A stretch of 64,000 bases of DNA from Marinobacter fuscus (GCF_003007675.1 NZ_PXNP01000085.1:1-64000), one strand, 5' to 3'. Shown: positions 16,191 through 25,720, counted from the stretch's first letter. Numbers and translations are program-made. The notes: generated by a model from the letters alone, not told the origin.

Positions 16191-18878
16191 TCAAAGCAGC
16201 CCCAGTTCCCGGGCGCGCACGATGGCCTGGGTGCGGGATTTCACATCCAGTTTGGCGTTGATGCGCCGGGCGTGGGTTTTTACCGTGTGCAGTGAGATAT
16301 GCAGCCGGTCTGCAATTTCCTGGTTCGACAGGCCACTGGCAATCAGTTCCAGAACGCCCTGCTCCCGGTCGCTGATGGGTTCTGCCAGTGCAGCTACCGG
16401 CTCCGGTGCGGCCTGGCACTGAAACAGCTCACCCAGAGCAGCCACAAAATCCGATGGCGGCAGTTGGTGAAAGCTCTTGCGAATGAGTGGGGCAAGTTCG
16501 GTCGCCAGCTCGGCAAAGGGGCTGATGAAATGCTCCTGCCCCGCTTTGGCAACCATGGTTTCCAGTTGTTTTTGGGCGGCTGGCAAGCCTTTCTCAGACT
16601 CCAGCAGCAGGGCGTCCAGTAACCCAATGTGCAATTGCAGGCCCCAGCGCATGGAGCCTTCGTGCCGCTGGATAACCTCGTCCAGGCGCTTACGCGCCCT
16701 CAGCAAGTCGCCTCTGGCGATATCTGCCCGTACCAGCAGACAATCCAGCAACCCCGGCATCATCGGAAAAAGCTCCGGCACCCGGCCCTGCTGCAGGTAG
16801 GGCTCAAGCCGCCGGATGGCCTGTTCGGCGCTGTCGAACTGCCCCTGCAGCAGCCAGCAACTGGCTTTCAGGGCATCCAGTACCGGCAGATACAGGGCTT
16901 CGTCTACCTGCCAGGCATGCATGGTTCGCTCGGCCCGGCCTATCCAGACAAACGCATCGTCCAGCCGCCCCTGGGCCCGGCACTTGAGTACCCGCAGCGC
17001 CATGGCCAGCAGCAAGCCGATATCCCGGGCCTGTTCTGCGTGCCGGGTATAGTTCACCAGTAGCCGGTCTGCCTCTTCAAGCCGCCCCTGGTGCCAGAGC
17101 ACCAGTACCAAATCCAGTTGCAACCGGGTTTCGCCCACTCTGGCGGGCCGGCTGAGTTCCTGCGTGGCGGTATCCAGGCCGGTGCGCAGCAGCTGTTCGG
17201 CGTGGCGTAATGCGCCTTTGCCCAGCTCTATGCGAGCGTGAGCGTATACCGACAGGGCCTCGGAACCGGCATCTCCGGCTTCTCTGGCCAGCCTGGCAGC
17301 CGCCCGGTTGGCATCGCGGGCTTCAGCAAAGCGCCCGGCGGCACACAGGGCGCTGGAACGGACAATCTGGGTAACCAGTTGCGCCTGGGTAGAGAGGGTA
17401 TTGTTGGCCAGTGCCTGTTCGGCGGTATCGAGTGCGGACTGGACATAGCCTTCACCGCGCAGGATAAAGGCTTCCAGCGCCTGAATTCTGGCCTGCTGGG
17501 CCTCCCGGTCCGCCACCGGAAAATTCTCCAGCAGTTGCCGGGCCTGGCGGAACTGGCCACCAATGGCGTGTACCCAGCCATAAACAATTCGCAACCGGGC
17601 ACTTTGCTCCAGCAGTTCCGGCGGCAGGTTTTTGCGCAGCGACAACAACGAGGCGGTATCCTGCCCGAGCAGCAGGGCTTCAGTACTTTCCGAGGCAATC
17701 CGCACCACTTCATCGTGGCTGCCCGCCAGTACGGCGTATTTGAGAGCTTCAGGAATCTGCCGGCGCTGCTCAAACCACTGGCTGGCAATCAGCATTCGGG
17801 TGACGTAGCCGCCCATCACCGGAGTACTCAGCCAGGCCTGCAGCAGCGGGTTTAAACGGAACCAGCGGCCCCGGCCCGGAATGGCTTTGATGGGCAATCC
17901 GCGTTCGGCGGCTTCCGAGGGTGCCATCCCGGAATCCGCCACCGAAGGCTCCACGGCAAAAAACAGCTCGTCGCAGCAGGTGTCCAGTTCGGCCATGGCA
18001 CGCAGGGATTTCACCCGGGGTGCAGACAGCGGCAGCAACACGGTGTCGCGGAGAAAGCGTTCTACCGAGGGTGTTTCGTATAGCGCGTGGCGCTCGGTGC
18101 CCAGGGCCAGCTCCCGCCGGTACAGCGCCAGCGGCGTAGGCCAGCCCTCCGTGAGGCTGTACAGGTGATCCAGCGCCACGCTGGTAATCGGGCTTTCCGA
18201 AGCCGCTGTCTGAAAAAAATCGAAGGTTTCTGTGCGGGTAAATTCCAGTGTCTCCGGGCCAAGCCGGGTGTAATTTCCCTGCAACTCCAGCGTGTGGCTT
18301 TCGAAAGGCAGCGATAGGCGCGAGGCCATGGCGACAGAGAGCCCGCCCGGCAGGTGAGTCACCAGCTGGTGTAACAGGCCAGTTACCGAGGGGTTGGTAA
18401 GGTGATGGACATTGTCGAGCACCAGCACTTCATTGCCAGCGGGCCGGTAACGGTCCCGGGCGTTCAGCATCAGGGCCAGATGATCTTCAAAGGTGCCGCC
18501 TCTGGCCGGCAGCCCTTCCGCCAGATCCATTGCCGCCGCCAGAATCGACAGGAACCGGGAAGGCGCATTATCGCCGCTGTTCAGGGATATCCAGCGAACC
18601 TGCAGGGTGGAATCCGCCGCCAGTGCCCGCACCAGGGCGTGGGTTTTGCCGTAACCGTTGGGTGCTTCAAGCTGGAGCAGGCGCCCGGGTTTCAGAGCGT
18701 TGAGAATGGTGGCATCCAGCCGGGGCCGAGGCAGATCGGCCTCAGCAATAGCAGGTACCCGCAGGCGGTGTTCGATCAGATCGCGCACCTGTTCTCCGCT
18801 CTGGAACCCGCTGTTGGCGGTCTGGAACTCGTCGTTGGCCGCACGGCCGTCTTTCAGGTTGTTCACGCACTGCCCCAC
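16191..18878 (-). CDS. MalT-like LuxR-family ATP-dependent transcription regulator
   Basis: This large (895-residue) LAL/MalT-type regulator has a P-loop at 72-79 (APNGYGKT) in a STAND NTPase domain. Helical repeat segments of TPR character occupy about 400-800, and a C-terminal LuxR helix-turn-helix lies at about 830-895 (SDREQGVLELIASGLSNQEI, HTVKTHARRINAKL). Such proteins activate transcription after binding ATP and an effector. It lies downstream of the DUF1302/DUF1329 genes in the same direction, so these are natural targets, but that is inference. The start is GTG at 18878, without a strong ribosome-binding site. A tandem 23-bp duplication lies just upstream. Confidence 0.9.
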   Translation of the reverse strand: MGQCVNNLKDGRAANDEFQTANSGFQSGEQVRDLIEHRLRVPAIAEADLPRPRLDATILNALKPGRLLQLEAPNGYGKTHALVRALAADSTLQVRWISLNSGDNAPSRFLSILAAAMDLAEGLPARGGTFEDHLALMLNARDRYRPAGNEVLVLDNVHHLTNPSVTGLLHQLVTHLPGGLSVAMASRLSLPFESHTLELQGNYTRLGPETLEFTRTETFDFFQTAASESPITSVALDHLYSLTEGWPTPLALYRRELALGTERHALYETPSVERFLRDTVLLPLSAPRVKSLRAMAELDTCCDELFFAVEPSVADSGMAPSEAAERGLPIKAIPGRGRWFRLNPLLQAWLSTPVMGGYVTRMLIASQWFEQRRQIPEALKYAVLAGSHDEVVRIASESTEALLLGQDTASLLSLRKNLPPELLEQSARLRIVYGWVHAIGGQFRQARQLLENFPVADREAQQARIQALEAFILRGEGYVQSALDTAEQALANNTLSTQAQLVTQIVRSSALCAAGRFAEARDANRAAARLAREAGDAGSEALSVYAHARIELGKGALRHAEQLLRTGLDTATQELSRPARVGETRLQLDLVLVLWHQGRLEEADRLLVNYTRHAEQARDIGLLLAMALRVLKCRAQGRLDDAFVWIGRAERTMHAWQVDEALYLPVLDALKASCWLLQGQFDSAEQAIRRLEPYLQQGRVPELFPMMPGLLDCLLVRADIARGDLLRARKRLDEVIQRHEGSMRWGLQLHIGLLDALLLESEKGLPAAQKQLETMVAKAGQEHFISPFAELATELAPLIRKSFHQLPPSDFVAALGELFQCQAAPEPVAALAEPISDREQGVLELIASGLSNQEIADRLHISLHTVKTHARRINAKLDVKSRTQAIVRARELGLL

Positions 18879-18899
18879 TCAGAACCGACCAGGCACAAA

Positions 18900-18966
18900 C
18901 GCCGCAATCGGACAAAAAAACGTGTAGCTATCGGACAAAAAAACGTGTAGCTATCGCCGCAATCGG
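18900..18966. repeat. tandem 23-bp duplication flanked by 12-bp direct repeats
   Basis: A 23-base unit beginning atcggacaaaaaaacg and ending gtagct occurs twice head to tail (18907-18929, 18930-18952). The whole is bracketed by identical copies of cgccgcaatcgg at 18900-18911 and 18955-18966. It sits 22 bases upstream of the MalT-like regulator's start codon, in its leader or promoter. The rest of 18879-19173 holds only the terminator of the DUF1329 gene. Confidence 0.85.
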
Positions 18967-19115
18967 CATGGCGACCTGCTTCGGGTACGCCTTTAGTATG
19001 ACTATTGATTGTGAGGTTAAACGAAAGGCGGTAACGCTGCAAAAAATTGGCGGAAATAAAACGGCTTAAAGGCGGATTTTCATCACAGAGGCAACCGAAG
19101 TCAGTAAAGCACTCA

Positions 19116-19148
19116 CAAAAAAGCGGCGACCCAGGGGCCGCCGCTTTT
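19116..19148 (-). terminator. rho-independent terminator of DUF1329 gene
   Basis: Arms 19139-19148 and 19119-19128 pair over 10 bp (aaaagcggcg/cgccgctttt). On the minus strand the stem is followed by a U-run (the a-run at 19116-19122 on the plus strand). It separates the DUF1302-DUF1329 transcript from the regulator gene. Confidence 0.8.
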
Positions 19149-19173
19149 CAGGTACTGCAGGTGGGCGCTGCGC

Positions 19174-20535
19174 TTAGCGCGTACCCGCCCGGCGCAAGGC
19201 CGCCGGTGTGTAGTCCCGGGATTGACGCTCAACACCAAAGGAGTACGGGTTGTTCTCCTCGTTGGTCAGGCCCAGGGCCAGGTAGCGACCCGAGAGCAGA
19301 TCGTACAGGGTTTCAAGCGCGTACCAGGGCACATCCTGATCGTAGAACTGCATGCCGTGGGCTTCTGCCACGCGCCAGAGTTCGCCGCGGCCATCGTAGT
19401 GATCGATGATTGCCGCCTGCCAGGAGTCCTCGTCGATGTAGAAATCACGCTGGGCATACACATGGCGCTCGCCATCTTTCAGGGTTGCGCGTACGTGCCA
19501 CACCCGGTGCAGTTCATAACGGGTAAGATCCTGATTGATGTGGCCCGCCTTGACGATCTTGTCATAGCTCAGGCTGCGATCCACCAGCTTGTAGGAGTTG
19601 TACGGGATGTACATCTCTTTCTTGCCCAGCAGCTCCCAGTTGTAACGGTCCGGTGCGCCGTTGAACATATCGAAGTTATCTGAGGTACGCATACCGTCGG
19701 CTGCGGTACCCGGGCCGTCGTAGGCCACCTGGGGCGCACGGCGAACACGGCGCTGACCGGCGTTGTAAATCCACGCCCGACGCGGCTCTTTCACCTGGTC
19801 GATGGTTTCATGAACCAGCAGTACGTTACCGGCCAGGCGAGCAGGCGCAGTGATGGCCTGCTTGAAGTAGAAGAGCACGTTGTCGTCTTCACCCGGCTTG
19901 TAATCCGACAGGTAGGTTCTCCAGGTAAGTTCATCCTGGAATTTGACCACCGAGTAGGCTCCGTTTGCCGTCGGCGTTACCTGGCCCACGTTACGCTGCA
20001 CCGAACCACCCCGGTAGCGGGTAATGTGGTTCCAGATTGCCTCCAGGCCATTCTGCGGAATGGGGAACGGCGTGGCGCTCTCGTAGTTGCCCAGGCCGTT
20101 GCCGTTCTGGATCAAGTCTACCTTGGTGGCGTTTGCGACGGTTTCGTCCATCACTGCCTTCGGGTAAACCGCCGTGCGGTGAGTGGGATAAACCGGGATT
20201 TTGTAATCCGGGTACTGCTTGATCATGGCCACCTGCCCCGGGGACAGTTTGTCGGCATACTGATCAACGTTGCTCTGGTCGATAACGAATTCAGCCTGCT
20301 CGTTGGGGAACGGGTTTACATAGATGCCGTCGCCCTTGTAACCGGCTGGCGGCGTGGTCATGCCGCCTGTCCAGGCGGGAATAGCGCCGCCGTTACCTGC
20401 TTTTTCCGCACCCATCGGGGTGAGGGAGTCACCCAGCTTGGCCGCTTCGTCTGCAGACACCGCGCCCAGAGCCTGGCCGGTGAAAAGACTTGCAGCCAAT
20501 ACGCCAGTGGCCAGTAGTTTCTTGTTCAATTTCAT
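19174..20535 (-). CDS. DUF1329-family exported protein
   Basis: This 453-residue protein has a clear signal peptide cut at ALG/AVSA (after residue 24). It then shows the family pattern LGDSLTPMGAEKAGN, IPAWTGG, HRTAVYPKAV, RRAWIYNAGQRRVRRAP, RYELHRVWHVRATLK and RDFYIDEDSWQA. DUF1329 proteins resemble LolB/outer-membrane lipoprotein-sorting folds and are very often paired with DUF1302 proteins. The pairing is repeated here, 33 bases downstream of the DUF1302 gene. The exact function is not established; export or import of a hydrophobic substrate across the envelope is a common hypothesis. Confidence 0.9.
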   Translation of the reverse strand: MKLNKKLLATGVLAASLFTGQALGAVSADEAAKLGDSLTPMGAEKAGNGGAIPAWTGGMTTPPAGYKGDGIYVNPFPNEQAEFVIDQSNVDQYADKLSPGQVAMIKQYPDYKIPVYPTHRTAVYPKAVMDETVANATKVDLIQNGNGLGNYESATPFPIPQNGLEAIWNHITRYRGGSVQRNVGQVTPTANGAYSVVKFQDELTWRTYLSDYKPGEDDNVLFYFKQAITAPARLAGNVLLVHETIDQVKEPRRAWIYNAGQRRVRRAPQVAYDGPGTAADGMRTSDNFDMFNGAPDRYNWELLGKKEMYIPYNSYKLVDRSLSYDKIVKAGHINQDLTRYELHRVWHVRATLKDGERHVYAQRDFYIDEDSWQAAIIDHYDGRGELWRVAEAHGMQFYDQDVPWYALETLYDLLSGRYLALGLTNEENNPYSFGVERQSRDYTPAALRRAGTR

Positions 20536-20568
20536 TTAAAGTACCTCGTTAAACGAATTCGATCCGGC

Positions 20569-22464
20569 TCAGAATGAGTAAGAGACGCTTGCACTCACGA
20601 AATCACGGTCGGTCAACTCGTTGTAGGGCTTGCCACCGAAGAAGTTGGTGTAACCGATGTTGCCGGTGATCTTGTTCTGGTAAACCGCCTGTACCGACAG
20701 GCCAACCGCTTTGCTACCCTCGTTGAAGGCGCCGCCCGGTTGCGGGGAGTAGCCCTTCACATCGTGGCTCCAGGCCAGCTGCGGAGACAGGTTTACACCT
20801 GCAAAGACGTTCGGGTAATCCCATACCAGACGGGCACGATAACCCCAGGAGAAGTCGGTTGTGTATCCGTCGTTGGTGCAATTGCTGGTGTTGATGTTCT
20901 CCGGCGCGTTGCCACCCACAGACTCTGCACACAGATCGCCATTCACGGTCGGAATGGTGCCAATACCAAAGGTACCGGAGCGGCCATAGCGGGCTTCTGA
21001 CAAGCTGGGCAGGCCGTGAATGTAGGTTGCACCAAATTCACTGATCAGTGACAGGCGGCTGGCACCCATAACCTGATCGAAGAACTTGACCAGGGTGAAC
21101 TGGGCCTGGGACACCTTGAAGCGGTCGTAGCCTTCGAAGCCCTTACCGCCGATATTGGCTCCATTGCCCTGCTCTTCACGGCGCTGCTGTTCCAGCAGGC
21201 TGAGAATTTCACCGTTGGGACCACGCTTCTGCAGGCCGACGAAAATCAGCTCAAACGCGTTCCACTGAAGGGGTACGTTATCCCGGAAGCTGTACTCGGC
21301 ACCCAGTGACCAGCCACCCGGTGTGGTGGTGTTGATGCTGATGCCGTACAGATTGATGTTCTCCGGGTATTCCATAACGTAGGTCGGGAACCGGCTGGAC
21401 GGCAGGCTGGGATCGTAATCCTGGTTAACACTGCCCGCCGGGTTGTTGGCGAAGCCGCTAACGTATGGCAGGCGGCTGTTGTACTTGATGTAGTAAAAGC
21501 CCAGTTCCGAGTCGTTCAATTGCGGCACGTACCAACGCATGGCCACACCGAACTGATCCTTGGAGTCGGCTTCCACATCGCCGCCACGGGGGGCGATAAA
21601 GCCCTGCTGCTCGGCCTGCAGGTCCGAGAGCTGCCCCGCCAGCAATACCGGGCCACAACCGTCTGCAGCGAAGTCGTTGGTGGAGAAGAAGGTGCCGCAG
21701 TCGTCCGGGCGTACCGGCTCCCAGTCGGCCTGAACGAAGGCTTCTACCGAAACGTTTTCGGTAATACCGGCAGACACATAGAACATTTCAACGGGTAGCA
21801 GCGCATCTTTCAGCTCGGAGCCGGGAGCGCGGAAGGCGGGTACGTCAACCGGGTTGATGGTGTTGATACCGCCCTGGATGAAGGTGCTCTCGCCCCAGGA
21901 CACCACCTGTTTGCCATATCGGGCACTGACCGGCACATTGCCGAAATACCAGTCGGTGAAGATATAGGCATCCAGCAGTTCTCCGCCCGAGGCGTTGCCC
22001 TTGGCGAAGGAGTTCAGCTCACGGCGATTGCCCACCGGGTCGATGGCGCGGTTTTCATCCTTGAGTTCGAAATCGTACCAGTAGCGACCACGGAGCAGGC
22101 CGCCCACCCGGGTGAGGTACTGGCTGTCGACGGCGTAATCAAGGAACAGCTCGGTGTTGCCTTTGACAATCTTCGAGTAGGTGTCGCCTTTTTCGAAGTT
22201 CAGGTTACCGTCGTCGTAGTTGTTGGTTGACGCGCCGTTCTGGGTGAACGCGTAACTCGGCCCCAGGTTACCCTGCGCAATCAGCCGCTGATCCGGATCT
22301 TCAACACGCCAGCCCACACCTGCAGACAAGGTGGTGTTCACCTGTACCTCGACATCCCCCAGATAATAGGACAATGCAGAGGCCTGGCCGGATGCGCCAG
22401 CGGCAATGGCTACAGCAAGTGGTAACTTGGCCCAACGCTGCCAAGGCTGAATTTTTCTTGTCAT
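20569..22464 (-). CDS. DUF1302-family outer-membrane protein
   Basis: This 631-residue protein has a signal peptide cut at ASA/LSYYLGD (after residue 30) and then a long porin-like sequence with many amphipathic strands (SYYLGDVEVQVNTTLSAGVG, GRYWYDFEL, ARYGKQVVSWGESTF). It ends in VSASVSYSF, a C-terminal Phe typical of BAM substrates. The family is paired with DUF1329 partners and often lies near steroid, alkane or fatty-acid genes. It is the first gene of the pair, and the thiolase gene lies upstream on the same strand. Substrate unknown. Confidence 0.9.
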   Translation of the reverse strand: MTRKIQPWQRWAKLPLAVAIAAGASGQASALSYYLGDVEVQVNTTLSAGVGWRVEDPDQRLIAQGNLGPSYAFTQNGASTNNYDDGNLNFEKGDTYSKIVKGNTELFLDYAVDSQYLTRVGGLLRGRYWYDFELKDENRAIDPVGNRRELNSFAKGNASGGELLDAYIFTDWYFGNVPVSARYGKQVVSWGESTFIQGGINTINPVDVPAFRAPGSELKDALLPVEMFYVSAGITENVSVEAFVQADWEPVRPDDCGTFFSTNDFAADGCGPVLLAGQLSDLQAEQQGFIAPRGGDVEADSKDQFGVAMRWYVPQLNDSELGFYYIKYNSRLPYVSGFANNPAGSVNQDYDPSLPSSRFPTYVMEYPENINLYGISINTTTPGGWSLGAEYSFRDNVPLQWNAFELIFVGLQKRGPNGEILSLLEQQRREEQGNGANIGGKGFEGYDRFKVSQAQFTLVKFFDQVMGASRLSLISEFGATYIHGLPSLSEARYGRSGTFGIGTIPTVNGDLCAESVGGNAPENINTSNCTNDGYTTDFSWGYRARLVWDYPNVFAGVNLSPQLAWSHDVKGYSPQPGGAFNEGSKAVGLSVQAVYQNKITGNIGYTNFFGGKPYNELTDRDFVSASVSYSF

Positions 22465-22683
22465 TGGAAGGCTACTCCGTTGTTGTTCTGAGTCGCTGCT
22501 CGATTGTTCTGGTTTTGATGTCCTGACGGCTGTGCATACAGTGCCGTGATGGTTGCACTATAGCTAACGCCTGTGGCGGCTTTGATCAGTCAAAAGTATG
22601 ATTTTGCTGTCACTCTCCGCCCGGCCGGGGTTCGCACTCCCACACTATAGACAAGATTCGGGAGTGCAACCAGCTTGTTGGTT
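22465..22683. promoter_or_regulatory. intergenic leader region of the DUF1302-DUF1329 pair
   Basis: This stretch between the thiolase stop and the DUF1302 start should hold the promoter of the pair on the minus strand. A TATAGT-like -10 box (complement of actata at 22557-22562) is visible, but no well-spaced -35 hexamer. No gene is seen. Confidence 0.35.
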
Positions 22684-23868
22684 TTACAGCATTTCGATGG
22701 CCATGGCGGTCGCTTCACCCCCGCCGATGCACAGGGCAGCCACGCCTTTGCTCTTGCCATTGCGTTTGAGTGCGTGCATCAGGGTTACCAGCAGGCGAGA
22801 GCCGGTAGAACCCACCGGATGGCCCTGGGCACAGGCACCGCCGTAGATGTTTACTTTTTCGGGGTCCAGCCCCAGTTCGCGGATCGGCATCATGGCAACC
22901 ATGGCGAAGGCTTCGTTGATTTCATACAGGTCAACATCGTCGCCGGACCAGCCGGTTTTCTCGAACAGGGTCTTGATGGCGCCCACCGGAGCACAGGTGA
23001 ATTCACTGGGGTGCTGGGAATGGGTGCTGTGGGCCACGATGCGTGCCATGGGTTTCAGGCCACGCTTTTGTGCTTCAGATTCGCGCATCAGCACCAGGGC
23101 TGAAGATCCATCGGAAATCGAAGACGCATTGGCGGCGGTAACCGTGCCGTCTTTGGCGAAGGCCGGGCGCAGGCTCGGGATCTTTTCGATGTTGGCGTTG
23201 TGTGGCTGCTCGTCGTCTTCAACCAGTACTTCACCTTTGCGGGTCTTTACCGAAACCGGGATGATTTCTTCTTTCAACACGCCGTCTTCAATGGCCTTTT
23301 TGGCGCGATTGAGGGAGGAGATGGCGTAGTTGTCCATGTCTTCACGGGTGTAGCCTTTCTGGTCGGCCATTTCCTGTGCGAACGAGCCCATCAGGCGGCC
23401 GGTTTCGGCATCTTCAAGGCCGTCCAGGAACATATGATCCTGCGGCGCCTGCCCGGGGCCCATGCGGTATCCCTGGCGCGCGCCCAGCAGGATATGAGGC
23501 GCGTTCGACATGCTTTCCATGCCACCGGCAACCATGATGTCGTTGGTGCCGGCCTTGATCAGGTCGTGGGCGAACATGGCGGCTTTCATGCCGGAGCCGC
23601 AGAGTTTGTTGATAGTGGTAGCACCGGTGCTGTCGGGCAGCCCTGCCTTGCGCATGGCCTGGCGTGCAGGCCCCTGCTTCAGACCGGCGGGCAGCACGTT
23701 GCCCATGATGACTTCCTGGATATCCGCAGGCTGAAGGCCTGCGCGCTTGACCGCTTCGGCAATAGCGATCGCGCCCAGCTCCGGCGCGGATACTGGCGCC
23801 AGACTGCCCATAAAGCCGCCCATAGGGGTGCGTACGCCGCTGACGATAACTACGTTGTCCTGACTCAT
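22684..23868 (-). CDS. acetyl-CoA C-acetyltransferase / thiolase
   Basis: This 394-residue degradative/biosynthetic thiolase joins or splits acyl-CoA and acetyl-CoA. The nucleophile is C90 (NKLCGSGMK), the general base H350 (GHPVGSTGSR) and the second cysteine C380 (CIGGGEA); all are intact. The chosen ATG at 23868 follows GAGAGA and begins MSQDNVVIVSGVRTPMGGFMG, the normal N-terminus. Upstream in-frame codons would run through an inverted repeat. It may serve beta-oxidation, ketone metabolism or PHA supply; the sequence alone does not decide. Confidence 0.93.
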   Translation of the reverse strand: MSQDNVVIVSGVRTPMGGFMGSLAPVSAPELGAIAIAEAVKRAGLQPADIQEVIMGNVLPAGLKQGPARQAMRKAGLPDSTGATTINKLCGSGMKAAMFAHDLIKAGTNDIMVAGGMESMSNAPHILLGARQGYRMGPGQAPQDHMFLDGLEDAETGRLMGSFAQEMADQKGYTREDMDNYAISSLNRAKKAIEDGVLKEEIIPVSVKTRKGEVLVEDDEQPHNANIEKIPSLRPAFAKDGTVTAANASSISDGSSALVLMRESEAQKRGLKPMARIVAHSTHSQHPSEFTCAPVGAIKTLFEKTGWSGDDVDLYEINEAFAMVAMMPIRELGLDPEKVNIYGGACAQGHPVGSTGSRLLVTLMHALKRNGKSKGVAALCIGGGEATAMAIEML

Positions 23869-23895
23869 GCTGTGATCTCTCGTTGGTGCTTTTTT

Positions 23896-23924
23896 TGGGG
23901 TCTGACACTCGCTGTCAGACCCCA
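23896..23924. repeat. 12-bp inverted repeat in the zapE-thiolase gap
   Basis: Arms tggggtctgaca (23896-23907) and tgtcagacccca (23913-23924) pair perfectly round a 5-base loop, 27 bases upstream of the thiolase ATG on the minus strand. The A/T-run lies on the wrong side for an intrinsic terminator. A further accccacatt copy lies at about 23931-23940. Confidence 0.6.
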
Positions 23925-23948
23925 CATTCAAACCCCACATTGATTTGG

Positions 23949-25082
23949 TCAAGGCTTGTGGGGTGCTTCCAGGTATTCTCTGGATTGCATTTCCAGCAAG
24001 CGGGATTCTGTGCGTTCGAATTCGAAGCTCAGGCGGCCGCCGGCGTAGAGTTTGGTGATGGGGGCGGCGGCGGAGATGATGACTTTTACGTTGCGGTCGT
24101 AAAATTCGTCGATCATGTTGATAAACCGGCGGGCCTGGTCGTCTTTGTCGTTGCCCAGCACCGGCACGTTGCTGATGATGATGGCGTGGAACTGGCGGGC
24201 GATTTCGATGTAGTCGTTCTGGCTTCGCGGGCCATCACAGACATCCGGAAAATCAAACCAGACCACGTCGTCTGCGTGGGCCTGGGCCGGGATTTTTCGG
24301 CCGTTGATTTCCATGCTCTTGCTGTGCTTTGCCGCCTCAACCGCCAGCGCGTCAAAGCTGGTGCGCAGGCTGATGTCGGCCTGCTCGTCTAGCGGGCAGT
24401 GGTAAAGCTCGGCCTGCTCCAGGGTTCGCAGGCGGTAGTCCACGCCGCCGTCCACATTCACCACATCGGTGTGTTGTTTCACCAGAGCAATGGCGGGCAT
24501 AAAGCGAGCGCGTTGCAGGCCATCTTTATACAGGCCGTCCGGCACAATGTTCGACGTACACACCAGGGTAACCCCGCGACCAAACAGGCCATCCATCAGG
24601 GTGGCCAGAATCATGGCATCGCCGATATCCGAAACAAAAAACTCATCGAAGCAGATCACCCGGGTTTCGTCGGCAAACTTTTTCGCCACGATATCCAGCG
24701 GGTTTTTCTCGCCTTTCAGTGCCTTCAACTCATTGTGTACGCGCTGCATGAAGCGATGGAAATGCACCCGCATTTTCCGCTCAAATGGCAGGGCTTCGAA
24801 AAAGGTGTCCATCAGGTAGGTTTTACCCCGGCCAACGCCACCCCAGAAGTACAACCCTTTAACCGGCTCCTGCTTACCTTTTTTGAGCTTGCGGCGCAGT
24901 TTGGTCAGGCCTTTGGGGCGCTCGCTTTCCGCAGCCACCAGCTTGTCGTAAAGTGCCTGTAACCGTTTTACGGCATCTTCCTGCGCAGGATCTTTGTGAA
25001 AATCCGGCCGCTCGAGATCCTTCTGGTAACGCTCCCAGGGAGTAAGGTTAACCTCTGTTCCGGTGGCTGCTGCAACTGTCAT
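23949..25082 (-). CDS. zapE: cell-division ATPase ZapE (AFG1-like)
   Basis: ZapE is an AAA-like ATPase that associates with the FtsZ ring under stress. The 377-residue protein has Walker A GGVGRGKT at 81-88 and Walker B with VICFDEFFVSDIGDA, followed by the TSN and R-finger region (TLVCTSNIVPDGLYKDGLQR). The ATG at 25082 is used because the upstream frame lacks family resemblance. It is transcribed away from zapG, with which it shares the intergenic promoter region 25083-25282. Confidence 0.93.
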   Translation of the reverse strand: MTVAAATGTEVNLTPWERYQKDLERPDFHKDPAQEDAVKRLQALYDKLVAAESERPKGLTKLRRKLKKGKQEPVKGLYFWGGVGRGKTYLMDTFFEALPFERKMRVHFHRFMQRVHNELKALKGEKNPLDIVAKKFADETRVICFDEFFVSDIGDAMILATLMDGLFGRGVTLVCTSNIVPDGLYKDGLQRARFMPAIALVKQHTDVVNVDGGVDYRLRTLEQAELYHCPLDEQADISLRTSFDALAVEAAKHSKSMEINGRKIPAQAHADDVVWFDFPDVCDGPRSQNDYIEIARQFHAIIISNVPVLGNDKDDQARRFINMIDEFYDRNVKVIISAAAPITKLYAGGRLSFEFERTESRLLEMQSREYLEAPHKP

Positions 25083-25282
25083 CAGGCTTCCTGAAAAATG
25101 TAAGTCATGAAAAATTCGGCGCAATATTGTCGCTTATTTCGCTTTTTTTCGCCACGCCAGGCGCCGCCTGCGGCAATACGACGATTGGCGCAGTATTTGA
25201 TCATGGGAACCACTGGTCCGGAGGGGTATACTCAGAGAAGTGGGAACGAGCTTATTTCCAGGCAACGAAAGGACGATTTTTA

Positions 25283-25720
25283 ATGACAAACCTGATTCTG
25301 GCGGCTGTTGCCGCATTGGTGGCTGGCCTTGTCATCGGGGTGCTTGTAGGCCGTTCCGGCCAGGGCGCCACCCTGAGGCAGCGTCGCTCCGAGCAACAAA
25401 TTGAAGAGCTCCGCAGCGAGTTCACTCGTTACCAGGCTCAGGTAAACGAGCACTTTATGGAGTCTGCCCACCTGCTGCGTCGTTTTAACGATGCCTATCG
25501 GGATGTAAACCAGCATATGGCACGGGGCGCCAACCGCCTGTGCAACGATGATGACTGGCCGGAAGAACTCGCCCAGGCATCGTCAAGCCGGCTGGAGCAT
25601 GGCAAGGATTCTGACGCCGCCGAACCGCCCCGCGACTACGCACCCCGGAATGACCCCGAAGACAAGGGAACTCTGGCCGAAGACTACGGCCTGGACAAGG
25701 AAGAGAAACGCCCGGCGTAA
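25283..25720 (+). CDS. zapG: YhcB/ZapG-family envelope protein (DUF1043)
   Basis: This 145-residue protein has one N-terminal membrane helix (MTNLILAAVAALVAGLVIGV and on to residue 22). A coiled coil follows (RQRRSEQQIEELRSEFTRYQ, 38-60) with the family motif FMESAHLLRRFNDAYRDVNQHMARGA, and then a charged, probably disordered tail. E. coli YhcB/ZapG links cell division and envelope growth. The divergent zapE gene fits a cell-division context. The ATG at 25283 is chosen because it begins the membrane helix; ATA/GAGG-rich upstream sequence is not conserved. Confidence 0.85.
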   Translation: MTNLILAAVAALVAGLVIGVLVGRSGQGATLRQRRSEQQIEELRSEFTRYQAQVNEHFMESAHLLRRFNDAYRDVNQHMARGANRLCNDDDWPEELAQASSSRLEHGKDSDAAEPPRDYAPRNDPEDKGTLAEDYGLDKEEKRPA

